This document shows, piece after piece, positions 45,701 through 54,400 of a stretch of DNA of 64,000 nt (the stretch's first letter is position 1; each line of letters begins with the position of its first letter). The DNA lies in assembly GCF_037392515.1 (NCBI RefSeq), contig NC_090290.1:20349753-20413752 (forward strand). The letters are read 5' to 3'. This stretch comes from Haliotis asinina (taxonomy: Eukaryota > Mollusca > Gastropoda > Lepetellida > Haliotidae). The notes beneath the pieces were generated by a model. It was given only the letters and a program-made list of their open reading frames with translations. It ran no database searches and was not told where the DNA came from. Made by a program: the position numbers and the translations under genes.

Positions 45701-46824
45701 CCTGAACAAGGTAGTAACCTGACATTGTTGCTATGAAATTAGTCTGTTTTACATTCATTTGTTGCAATTTGTTTGAATTTATTTGTTGTAGCATTCAGCA
45801 GAATCTATATGACAGAAAACACATACTAGATCGCGTATGTGTGTGAAATAGGATCCACATTGGCAATCTATACAATGTATAAATGTTGCTGTCATGTTAG
45901 AAATTTACTATAAGTATAAGCAGACCGTTAATTTTCAAAATCATACAAATATGACAGTAAACTAATTAGGGTTATGAGACAAAATACAGAGACGAACATT
46001 GGCTTTGTTATTTTTCCGTCCTAATAGTTTTTTTTTACCATTTCTACCATTGCCAGATGATTAACCTTCAAAGTGTTTCATTTGTTTTCATAATACATTA
46101 GTAATGAAGTAAAAATGACTTCACCTAAGTTGATCTGTCTATAATTAAACTATCAATTGCGCTTACGGACTGCGCAGCAGAGGTCACGAACCAGTCACGA
46201 ATCCTGGGATATCATCCGGGTACTCACGGGAGAAAAACAATAACAAAAGTTTACACCAATCCACGGATATTGCTCCGCATCAGTGCCCCTTTAAGGTTAG
46301 CGAGTAAACATGGTAAAGGTTAGGGTTGGTTTACCTTGGGTGCGAGAATATCCATCCTAAAAATTCGGGAAAAGTGCACTACACCCCAAGTAGACATTTT
46401 ATGTCTATGACTTATAACAAAATAACTGTTTTACACACATCATTCTCAAAAGAATTCGTAATGCAGGTGACTCAACATTTTCTCACTGAACATTTCGAGA
46501 GTACTCATAAATTTTCAATTCTATGATGCCCCTAGGTTCAAACATTAGAAGTTGTTGCACATCGCTTATAATATTTACTTTTGACAGCTAGCTGTTCGAC
46601 ACACTTGCCGATCACTTGGAAGTTGGATCGTGACCCTTTGGACATCTGTGATACCAGTGTCAGCGATTTCAGTGCCCCACATTTGACAAGACACAGGGAA
46701 GTGTCTAGGAACTAACACTTTTAATTTACTTTAATTTTGTTAAAGTTTTAGTATTTTACCATTGTGTGCAGGACAGTGAAGTTTCCAAAACGTCAAGAGC
46801 CTTCTGTGTTTTCGTAAACGCCAT
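24776..46824 (-). CDS. BARD1: BRCA1-associated RING domain protein 1, complete
   Basis: BARD1 is the obligate partner of BRCA1 in a nuclear ubiquitin ligase that reads and marks H2A-type nucleosomes and promotes homologous recombination. Eleven exons (as in human) join in frame on the minus strand: 46824-46760, 38219-38163, 36278-36100, 34905-33869, 32912-32832, 30814-30642, 29273-29168, 27957-27828, 27016-26915, 26738-26617, 25108-24776. They total 2385 nt, giving 794 aa (human 777). The RING spans residues 19-55 with C19, C22, C35, H37, C40, C43, C52, C55 at exactly human spacing. Residues 101-430 (one large exon) are low-complexity and basic/acidic, with two PIP-box-like motifs at 249-256 and 307-314. 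Ankyrin repeats run from about 434 to 555 (GETQLHVAAIKG, GWTPLHECCNHG, DTPLHDAVSNYRLDVVKLL, GQTPLHLA). BRCT1 spans about 573-660 (VTHVIT, GGKWILSVEW) and BRCT2 about 685-790 (LFDGCQFYFYG, AGGKIISREP, NWIMDSIASFRL). Intron 1 is 8.5 kb. Confidence 0.97.
25380..26045. repeat. About 168-bp tandem repeat (four units), BARD1 intron 10
   Basis: Successive units carry (g/c)aacagaacttaaaa, tcaccaaacytggcacatag, tctggtagtgtactggtgc and gtttccatggcaaca. The same family forms a second array in HECW intron 1 (58995-59935). Confidence 0.85.
27326..27496. repeat. Foldback element with hammerhead-like core, BARD1 intron 8
   Basis: The arms 27326-27380 and 27447-27496 are inverted copies (gaccaagat, cttctttttaatt, caaacacaacgtttc). 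On the + strand the right half reads CTGATGA (27420-27426), a short hairpin (GGTC/GACC), then GAAAC (27447-27451), the order of a hammerhead-ribozyme core. Confidence 0.7.
28067..28375 (-). mobile_element. SINE-like repeat (family B), near full length, with (GTGA)n tail
   Basis: In reverse orientation it starts with about eleven GTGA units (28067-28114). It continues ttatgccgcactcagcaata, gtctgtaaataatcaagt, gtcaaccaagtcagtga, cttacgacaagcatagtcgc, gcatgggttgctgaag and ccttcacgggtg. It is the best copy for a family consensus here. Confidence 0.9.
28490..28560 (-). mobile_element. tRNA-like SINE head, reverse orientation
   Basis: The words gggaatcaaacccgtgacct and acacactacccgcaacacc form an antisense tRNA-like head (B-box then A-box complement). 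No body was recognised. It lies in BARD1 intron 7. Confidence 0.5.
29340..29715 (-). mobile_element. Interspersed repeat (family C) with antisense tRNA-like end, BARD1 intron 6
   Basis: The order is cttatatggcgcccatatac, tctgctccctgggtatcata, gctgcctgttaggtgcaaag, agctaagtgaactgagacaa, caaatgtgcctacctcagga and finally the tRNA-like gggatcaaacccaggccttc. A partial relative lies at 5926-6100. A short family-B fragment follows at 29705-29850. Confidence 0.65.
30188..30320 (+). mobile_element. tRNA-headed SINE (family A), BARD1 intron 6
   Basis: The head reads gggtaaccttgtggttaaag and aagaccaaggttcaattccc, followed by a diverged body with gaaacccattcctcgagtcc. It lies on the + strand, antisense to BARD1. 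Confidence 0.7.
31109..31210. repeat. Small TIR-like element, BARD1 intron 5
   Basis: Left AGGGATGGCAA and right TGCCATCCCT form a short inverted pair about 90 bp apart, with the internal word ggtccaggctcgacctgcag. It is a possible minimal MITE; the ends are not confirmed. Confidence 0.4.
31825..32055 (-). mobile_element. SINE-like repeat (family B), BARD1 intron 5
   Basis: In reverse orientation: ccctcagcaatattctaa, atggtagcggtctgcaaa, tgtgtcaaccaagtcagctg, acgacaagcaagggttac and cagatcttcatgggtc. An ATT/TAA microsatellite follows at 32169-32208. Confidence 0.75.
32169..32208. repeat. (TAA)n microsatellite
   Basis: About thirteen TAA/AAT triplets with one interruption, in BARD1 intron 5. 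It is joined to sequence with gtgctagttccacatc and ctcaaagcgcg, which looks like the end of a SINE-type repeat. Confidence 0.9.
34265..34288 (-). other. BARD1: BARD1 PIP-box motif, residues 307-314
   Basis: Encodes QSTMTQFY, which fits the PCNA-interacting consensus Q-x-x-[LIM]-x-x-[FY]-[FY] at every fixed position. It closely resembles the p21 motif QTSMTDFY. It is preceded by a basic patch (RQKKVKP) and followed by acidic residues (DYDDEE). It lies in the disordered middle exon. Confidence 0.8.
34439..34462 (-). other. BARD1: BARD1 second, weaker PIP-like motif, residues 249-256
   Basis: Encodes QTTLTQLF. Gln, Leu and the last aromatic fit the PIP box, but position 7 is Leu instead of an aromatic. 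The context (EQTTLTQLFDEAVDD) parallels the stronger motif 58 residues later, suggesting a duplicated short motif. Confidence 0.55.
36610..36800. other. Possible pogo-type repeat end, BARD1 intron 2
   Basis: The words tacagtcaattcccgatgag and gcgactcaacccatcggga are inverted-like (CGATGAGTC / GACTCAACCCATCG) and resemble the termini of a small Tc1/pogo-related element. The evidence is weak. Confidence 0.35.
37245..37986. mobile_element. TIR element with CTCCTRRATTCTG ends, BARD1 intron 2
   Basis: The left end (CAGTCCCTCCTGGATTCTG) and the right end on the other strand (GCTCCCTCCTAAATTCTG) are imperfect inverted repeats. Both halves carry repeated GCAAATTCTGC and TTCTGC words. No coding frame is seen. 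A truncated copy is nested at 43094-43260. Confidence 0.7.
38424..40157 (-). mobile_element. TTAA-type DNA transposon, copy 2 (inverted), BARD1 intron 1
   Basis: A non-autonomous element with the terminal repeat AGGGGCACTGA. It is preceded by TTAA on the left; the right flank has decayed (GATT). Nearly its whole length is the reverse complement of 44293-46290. It starts 205 bp upstream (in gene direction) of BARD1 exon 2. No transposase was found. The TTAA site suggests a piggyBac-type target preference. Confidence 0.8.
40408..40530 (-). mobile_element. tRNA-headed SINE (family A), reverse orientation, BARD1 intron 1
   Basis: In reverse orientation: cacgtttcagcaatatcatg, caccctggtcttccgtttca and gctttaaccactacgctacc. 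It keeps the antisense A-box-like part but is diverged at the B-box. Confidence 0.65.
40700..41710 (+). mobile_element. LINE (L1/Tx1-like) 3' end, BARD1 intron 1
   Basis: The + strand encodes the C-terminal end of a non-LTR ORF2, including IIYGIVPTNIFLHKIG and MCTFCGRDPETVMHFFYEC, with the C-x2-C...H-x4-C arrangement and a following W typical of L1/Tx1-type proteins. The frame closes at 41190. After it comes a 3' region with TG/GC-rich sequence (about 41605-41660). It is 5' truncated and has no poly(A). Similar tail words (tgtagagtrgaaataaaaat) recur at 42321, so the 3' end might lie there. Confidence 0.7.
42707..42840 (-). mobile_element. SINE-like repeat (family B) fragment, BARD1 intron 1
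   Basis: In reverse orientation: actcagcaatattccagcta, gagtatttaagtattcatc, tgacaatccagtattgc and acaaaccaagccaacaaacc. It is a diverged fragment. Confidence 0.6.
42855..43737. mobile_element. Foldback DNA element with long inverted ends, BARD1 intron 1
   Basis: The left arm (about 42855-43040) and right arm (about 43550-43737) are inverted copies of roughly 185 bp. Shared words include tttggcatgaaat, cattggatgaagag/ctcttcatccaatg and tgtcaacaaaataaac (reverse strand on the right). The interior carries a truncated second element (43094-43260). No coding frame was found. Confidence 0.8.
43094..43260. mobile_element. Truncated copy of the 37245 TIR element, nested
   Basis: It shares tcctggat, aattttttaagaattc, gcaaattctgca, atattctgcaaaa and ttaaaacattta with 37245-37400, in the same orientation. 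It sits inside the foldback element 42855-43737. Confidence 0.75.
44293..46290 (+). mobile_element. TTAA-type DNA transposon, copy 1, BARD1 intron 1
   Basis: Perfect terminal inverted repeats AGGGGCACTGATGCGGAGC, flanked by TTAA target duplications at 44289-44292 and 46291-46294. It is 1998 bp long, about 260 bp longer than copy 2. No long transposase frame is present. A short segment near 45645-45711 is the same in both copies and could be read as VQMNGRSFFYVDIDGY with splice-like AG and GT at its edges. Confidence 0.9.
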
Positions 46825-48225
46825 GTTTTGGCGCCGCTTTATGTAAACACAGTTTCAGTGGACAACTTAATCCATTTCAGAACACAGAAAATACAGCGTC
46901 GCAAGAGATAGGTTGAGGTCACTGACAAACATAACACACAATCAAATAACACGCCCTAGTCTTGTTTTATAATTCATCATACCCATTACAATTCACAAGC
47001 ATACAAACATTTTGCTACACATAAGATGATAATGTAACCAGTTTTAAAGAAATATCACATGTTTATACCGGAAAGGGAAGGGAATCTAATTTACCCATAA
47101 TCCCGTGTTCACGATGGAGGACGGTACGAGAAATGATACATTTTGTCCCGAAAACTTTGACAATTGATCTCTTTATTGATGATATTATACTAGTTTCGTT
47201 GCAGGTTAAAATATTTAAGTATGGTTTAACGTATAATGTCCACTTAAAGTAGTTTTGACCGTATTGTGCCAATGAATTATGACTAATACGTAAGTGGGTT
47301 GGGCTGACTAGTTATTCATTTTAATTGATTTCGCAGATACAGGGGGCCGATAGCAATTTTTGTGTGGCTATTTTAGTTCCCAGGTACAAAAGTAAGTATT
47401 CAGCAATCTTTTGGGCCTTATTTTTGTCGTTTCTGTAAAAATGGACATTTATATAAACTTACTCTGGACTGTTGTACTCCATGACATTTGTTTTGACGTG
47501 TTTGACAGTTCCAGATAAGTGGTACTTTTGGCAGGTTTATCACGTTTTCGTGCTTATGGGAGTGTTTACCATAATGCTACTTTGTTTTGACTACAAACGT
47601 TGTGATCTTATGTCCATTTATAATTCTGCTTCTGATGAAACATGAACTGATTTGGCAAAATATACTCATGGGACACTTCTTTTAACTAATTAGCCAGCTT
47701 GGGATATGCAAATTTTCATCATTTGATTGATGACAGTGCCATGTAACAATAGTACACATCCTCCTTTGAATATCCCTATGGTGATGATAAGCATGGTGTT
47801 AATGTTCATGGACTTGTTTTGTAACAGCATAATTAAAATTCAACTTTGTTTAGATGTCAGGTGTGAACGAAAATCATGAAATTTTGATTCATCTTATTAT
47901 GGTTATTAATTCATAGTATTTCATGGGGTAAATGGATGGTTGCCAAGATACTAGTAGTTGTGTGAAAAAATAAATGTTGGACATGTTCAATTTTGTTTAC
48001 ATCAGATACTTGTATTTTGTATATGGAAGTCAATTGAGATCTTGTGCATGTTTCATCAGCCAATTAAAACTGAATCCATCTTGTATAATTCCAACTATTT
48101 ATTAAGACAGTTACCTTGTTTTGCTTATTTGCCAGTATACTGGAACAATTAATTCCAAACAGATGTTTAATATTCCAGGTGTTATATGTGTTTTGGTAAG
48201 CATAATGACTTTTTGTCTTCTTTAG
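46825..48225. promoter_or_regulatory. Head-to-head promoter interval, BARD1 (-) and HECW (+)
   Basis: The two genes diverge from here. A strong donor (ACAAAA|gtaagtatt, exon edge at 47391) could end a noncoding first exon of HECW that splices to the acceptor at 48225. No TATA box was recognised. The short open frame on the minus strand at 47063-47272 has no family resemblance and no good coding context. Confidence 0.5.
46826..46835 (-). promoter_or_regulatory. E2F-type site next to the BARD1 start codon
   Basis: TTTTGGCGCC on the + strand (GGCGCCAAAA toward BARD1) fits the E2F consensus TTTSSCGC. It lies one base upstream of the BARD1 ATG, in the 5' UTR. E2F control of DNA-repair genes is well known; use of this site is an inference. 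Confidence 0.5.
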
Positions 48226-48418
48226 GATGGTGAAATGTAGAGGCCCAGGATTTGACCAATAAGGAAGAAACTATAACTGAAGAATTAAGGAGAAATGGAG
48301 TAGACACTGTTTCTTCAGCAACAAGAATGGCCAAGAAACAAAAACCATGATATCCTAAATTTAGGTGTTTGGTTCAAGGATCGTGAATCAAAGAGACCAT
48401 GTAGTATGTGACGACAGC

Positions 48419-51400
48419 ATGGCGGAAGGTAGCATTACAAGAAAGAACTCGGACTATAGTTCTATTGATGATCTTTCTGTTCCATCTTCAAGATCCTTAG
48501 CTCTTTCCAATGTACAGCCTCTTCCCTTAAGGGAAAGGAGCAACAGTGACTCCAACTTGAATCTGATAAGTCCGCAAAACTGGTCGAAGCTCACAGTTGA
48601 CAAGTTTGAGTTTACCCTTGGAGTAGACAGCTTTGCTGTAGTATCATGGGATATCAAAGAGGATGTCGGTGCTAAGGATTGGATTGGCCTTTTTCCTGCA
48701 GGTAAACAACTTTAGAAATTACTTTCCTTTTTATGATTACTCAAGATTGCAAATGCGAGACATATTTTCCAAACCCTTTTTTCTTGTTAGTCCAGACAAT
48801 GCCCTGCTGGAGTTAAATGTATTTATTTTAAACCATCAATAGCTATACTCATGATAATAACGTTCAGAGTTTACACCCCAATTGAAGTTTGCATCAATAT
48901 CAAATTTTGACTCTCCCTTTACGCAAATTAGTCACATGATACTTCCATCTTTTGAAAAACTTGATCTACATCCCATTGTCAAAGGGGACATTATTTCTTT
49001 GTTCCTTTGGGATAAATGGTAAGGGTTCTAGTACCAGCATGAAGTTAGTGGATCTTTCTCATCGTACACATTTGGGACTTCCTTGGTACAAACACCATAG
49101 GCATTGATCTGACACACGTGCAGACCTCTCTTAATATCCAAGGGCAGTGGGGTAGCCTAGTGGTTAAAGTGTTCACTCGCCATGCCAAAGACCTTGGTTT
49201 GATTCCCCACATGAGTACAATGTGTGAATCCAGTTCCTGATGTCCACCATGTGATATTGCTGGAATATTGCTGAAAGCGGCATAAACAAAAAACTTTTTC
49301 TTAACTTCTAACTCTTGATACTAAGATTGGGCAAGACAAGAAATTTATGTGTGGTTGATAGCCCCAAATGACTCATGTAAGAAACCGATAATTTTTCATG
49401 ATTTTTTACTGTATTATGATTTTGTGCACCAGTATATTGTAGTCAGTGATGCCATAAATCATGTCTTCATCGTGTTCGTATGAACTATGGCTTCTGATGT
49501 CCCTTTCTGTGATAGTGGAATTGATGGAACATTGCTAAAAGCTGCATAAAACAATGCTCACTCACTCTAAGTGAGTGAGTGAGTGAGTTTAGTTTTACAC
49601 CTCACTCAGCACTATTCCAGCTATATGGCTGTAAGTAATCGAATCTGGACCACACAGTCGAGTGATCAACAACATAGGCACCAATCTGCCCAAATGGGAA
49701 CTAATGACATGTCTCAACCAAGTCAGCGAGGTTAACCACCCAATGCCATTACTTGCTTCTTACCACATGCATAGTCGCCTCTTATGGCAATCATGGCATG
49801 CTGAAGGCCTGTTCTACCTTAGACCTTCACAGGTCCATTCATTCTAAGCATGCCCCTAACAATAGTAACATATCTATTGTATTTAAAGATAGCATAAACG
49901 TCTCTTGATCATATCATGAGAGGATATTGATTTTTGATATGTAATATTCTGAAATACAGTTTTGTTTTACGTTCCTCAAAAGGATTATCAAATGTAATTG
50001 TAACCACAGGTGACAGTTAATGATGAGGTGATAATTACTTGTGATTCAATACAATGTATTTTCTGCAAGATTGCTGCAACAAAAGTATTTTAATTGCAGT
50101 TTGAATATTTAATTAAGAATTTTCTTTCTCGCTTGAGCTCATCATATTCATTTGTGTAAGAACCTTCAGAGAGTAAAGGCCAGAGAGTATGAACCTTAGG
50201 ACAGGCATCCCTGTGAAAGTTTGACCCTCACCATGCAAGGTTCATACTCCAATGAACTTACACAATGTGAAAATCAATCCTTATAATATTTTTTTATCAC
50301 CCTTTGTACCTTTAATAGTGTAACTTGTAAGCATAATTTCATTTGGTACATTTGACTTCATAGTCACTCATACACCTATATATTTAATGGATAGGGTCCA
50401 TTCAGTTGAACACTTTGCCCATTTGATTCAACACCCCTTCAGCTCATTCGGAGCTGGTGTTTTGTTGACCTGATATGTAACGGTCTTACATCAACACAAA
50501 GAGGTTAAGTTCAGGTTATTGAGCTACGATGTCAACATCACCTGGTACGATGTCATATTGTGATTGTATAAAGTATTTGAAGTTGTATGATAGTTATGAA
50601 TGATGAGTAGTCCTGAATGTACCTGATCTTATGGTGTGGTGGGGAATGAAATTAAGAATGAAGATTTTATGGATATCAACTTCTTTATGAGAGAACACAA
50701 CGTTTCGGAGTTAATGCTTACTCCTTCATCAGGTGATGAAGGAGTAAGCATTAACTCCGAAACGTTGTGTCACCTGATGAAGGAGTAAGCATTAACTCCG
50801 AAACGTTGTGTTCTCTCATAAAGAAGTTGATATCCATAAAATCTTCATTCTTATGTATTTACACTTCTAAATGACATTCAAAGACTTGGGAATGAAATTG
50901 TTAAAACAAATGCTGAAGAAATACATCAAAGAGGATCTTGAGATTTTTGCTTATTGGGATTATGTACTAAGCAGCATCCATGTATACGTCCTGATTCTTG
51001 TTGACGCAATATCTCATGAACGGTTGTACCCAATGTCTTCAAATTTAGTGACAACCTACATTGGGGAATTACGCAGACACCAGTCACTGACACTTTGAAC
51101 ACTTTTAGAACTTATGTGAACACAAATTCTCATAAAACATTGCACCCAGTATCTTCAATTTTGTCGACATCCTCCATTGGGTGATTATGCAGACGAAAAG
51201 TCATTTCAGGCATCTAAACAGTTGTGAATATGTTATAAATGTTTCACTCTTCTTTAGAAACAGGGAACATTGCCATATTAGAGGCAAACACATATTTTGA
51301 TGTTAGAATAAGTCTAAACCTTTGTCTTTTAACATATTCAACAAGACATAACATCACTGAAATCAGTTTCTTACTGACAAAATAAAACTAGAATATGTGG

Positions 51401-54400
51401 CCCATTAGACAAAGTAACATTCAAAATGAATCGCCTTTTTTTTTCAAAGTTTAAGATATTTTCAGCACAATTCTCAGATACCCATGTTGTTATTCCATTT
51501 AAGTTGATACTTGCCCATTTGGTTTGTTTTCAAAATAAAGAAATGAGATGTGGTTGTCTGAATACCTCACTTGCACTAAGTAATTAGAAAAATCTGCACC
51601 TATTGACAGATTACAGAGTTTATCCAACACAATATTCTTCAGAGGTTTTGTCAGATTTTAATAAACTAGTGATACTGTTTGAGAGTTAAATTTCCAAATT
51701 GATCATGGTTGAAATTTTCTAAAGGGCTTGTACTGGTTTTAAGGTTTTAAGAACAGTTGTATTTAAATAGTTTGATTTGAAGTGTGTAATTTTTCCTATT
51801 TACCATTTTTGTGCTTTGATATACATGAAATTAGTGTAGATGCAATAAAAAATAAGTTTTCATGCTGAGTATATTTTCCAGCACTTTTGTCATATTATTA
51901 GAATGATATTCTGTTTTATGTATTGTGTCTGTTTTGCATATTGTGTTCGGATGGGGTGGAGTAGCCTAGAGGTTCAGGTGTTCGCTGGTCAAACTTGAAG
52001 ACTAAGTTCAGTACCCCATATGGGTTCAATATGTGAAATCCATTTCTGGTGTCCCCTGCTGGAATATTGCTAAGAGAAGCATAAAAACTCTCTCTCTCTC
52101 TCTCTCTCTTTTTCTCTCTCTCTCATATTCGTAGTCTATTTGTTGCACAGTATTATTCTGTGTAACAGCCAAGTTTACAGATATTGATCATGTGTTTATG
52201 TCTGTGGGTACATCTAACACTATAGGCATCAACACCAGTTTGCATAATTTAAACATGTTTAATGCATAGAAAGCAGTATAGCAACATCAATGAATGGTTA
52301 TCAATAGCAAATGGTGTTTTCTATTGATTTGAAGTTTCATTTGCAAAATAATTTACATGAAAAACATATTAATTCTGTATTTCATGAAAGTAATGAATTG
52401 AAAGCTGCATATGAAGTGTTTAGCTTCAAAATTGACTCCAGACTGGTCGGAGTTGGCTACATGATGGAGATGTGTCTGCAAATCTGTCAGTAGCATGGCA
52501 CACTAGACATGACTGCGTGTCCCATTATATTCTTTGAAAAACAAATATTTTAATGTTTTCTCTTTAGTTTTTACATGTTTGTGTGATGCGTTCATAAACA
52601 ATGAGTACATTTCTATAGCTTAAGATCTAATTACATTTGTGTAGATCTTTTCCATGCCACCCATGATTTATAAGCTATAGAGGAAAACTAAATTTTAATT
52701 CTTTATAAACATAATTGAATGACGATCAGTACTGAGGCAAAATATAGATTATTTTGTTTGACTTTGTAACGATCTACATCCTATTTTGCACTTAGCAGTT
52801 TGATATGTCAGTGGGCAAGATGAACTAGTGAAGAACACACATACACATGCAGTTTCCAGTGTTTCTGTTGTCATGGCCACTGTTATTGATTGAACTTGCA
52901 AGATTGAACTCAGTTTTCATGCTTCAGTGCACTCCTACCTTAAAACTTTGTTAAAACATCATTATGTACACTCTACATACTCTTCACAACAGGCGTCTGT
53001 CCAATCAGTATGTACGAATAGTGTCTGACCCTCTGACAAAATTTGGCAGGTTTGGCGATGGTCTGATAGAAGTCTACAACCCGTCAGCCCATGTGCAGTT
53101 TTCAATATTTCACCATGGCTTTGACCAAGGTTGTTACATGTCACATTTGTTTGCAGTATTTTAAGTTTACATTTGGAAATAATTTCAGTGCCATTTATAA
53201 GAAATATCAGTTTTGAAATGTGTATTTAAGTTTTATTTTGTGGGTTTTGTGCATTTTCAGTGGGTCAGACAGATATCTGAATGTTCGGTTACCTTGACTC
53301 AACCTTTGCGAAGATAGCCCAAAACCAACACATGGTGCTGGTCCCAGCTCTCCAATTACTCTCCCACATACCCAGTGTGCAAAAAAGCCAGTGGTCAGCT
53401 AGCCCATGGCTTGCAAAAATCCAATTGGGCTAGTAAAATTCCACTGTCAGTGGCCTGACTGCCTAGTGAGCTTTCATGTGATCATGTTTTAAATATATTT
53501 CACTCTATCCAACTTGTTAAATTAAGATACACTGGCCGGATAAATGATGGTATTTTGCCTGTTTCTAATCTTTTGTTTAGATTTTACAGATTTTTTCAGA
53601 TTTTGGACAAGTGAATTACTTCTGGGCTAGTAACTTTCAAGCAGAGCTAGCCTGACTTGATGTCAAACTGTAGAATCAGTTTTGCAAACTGTATATGAGC
53701 ATTGCATTACGTCCACAGTGGGCGCTAAAAGTTTGTCTAAAACCAAAATAGCTGTCTTTGTGAGTGGTCCCTCTAAGAAATCAAAGAATAAATTATGCTT
53801 TACTTATAGGGACAAACCCATAGAAATTGTCGAGGACTGTACTCATCTTGGTATCAAGCTCCATTGAAATGGAAGGTTTGTAACAACAATAATAAGTTTA
53901 GTGGAAAATGCCACCAAAGCAATTTTTTCACTGTTGAAAAAGGTCGTAATCTGAATCTGCCGATTGTTTGATATTAGCTTTCAATAATGTGATAGTCCTT
54001 ATTATTAATGTATGAATCAGAAATATGGGGTTTTGAATGTCTATCGATAATAGAGAAAATTTATTTGAAATTTCTAAAATATGTGTGGTCATCAAAACTC
54101 AACTCCTAGTGTGATGCTTTATGGGGAATTAGGAAGATATCCGCTATATGTTAATATATAGATATATAAAAGAATAATTTAATTTTGGCATAAACTAGCT
54201 TTAACAAACTCTTTAACAATGAAATCATCATCTGAGAGGGTAGGTAAGTCAAAAAAACATTCAAAGTAAATTCAAACTTTCCACCTTTTTAATCGTAGAA
54301 TAAGTGTCTTTTTACTGTATGGTTAGATTTCCCTAATTGCTGACGGCTGAGGGGATGATGTAAATCCAGCTAGAGTCCATGCAGGTAGCAAAAGTTCTGT

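Noticed and set aside
47063-47272. 69-codon minus-strand frame in the BARD1/HECW gap
   Set aside because: It shows no family resemblance and does not splice to BARD1. BARD1 exon 1 is firmly placed at 46760-46824 by its RING cysteines and splice phase.
49145-49220. Possible tRNA gene (also 2634, 30188, 51950, 63885)
   Set aside because: A- and B-box-like words are present, but each is followed by a shared SINE body and no complete cloverleaf or anticodon stem was seen.
52964-53164. 66-codon frame that looked like a missing HECW exon
   Set aside because: The same sequence recurs at 56135 and 60287 as a TIR repeat, and HECW exons 48701 and 61036 join directly in phase.
53388-53660. Possible MITE with GCTAGCCC-like ends
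   Set aside because: The inverted ends (cagctagcccatgg and gagctagcctgact) are short and imperfect, so I could not support boundaries.
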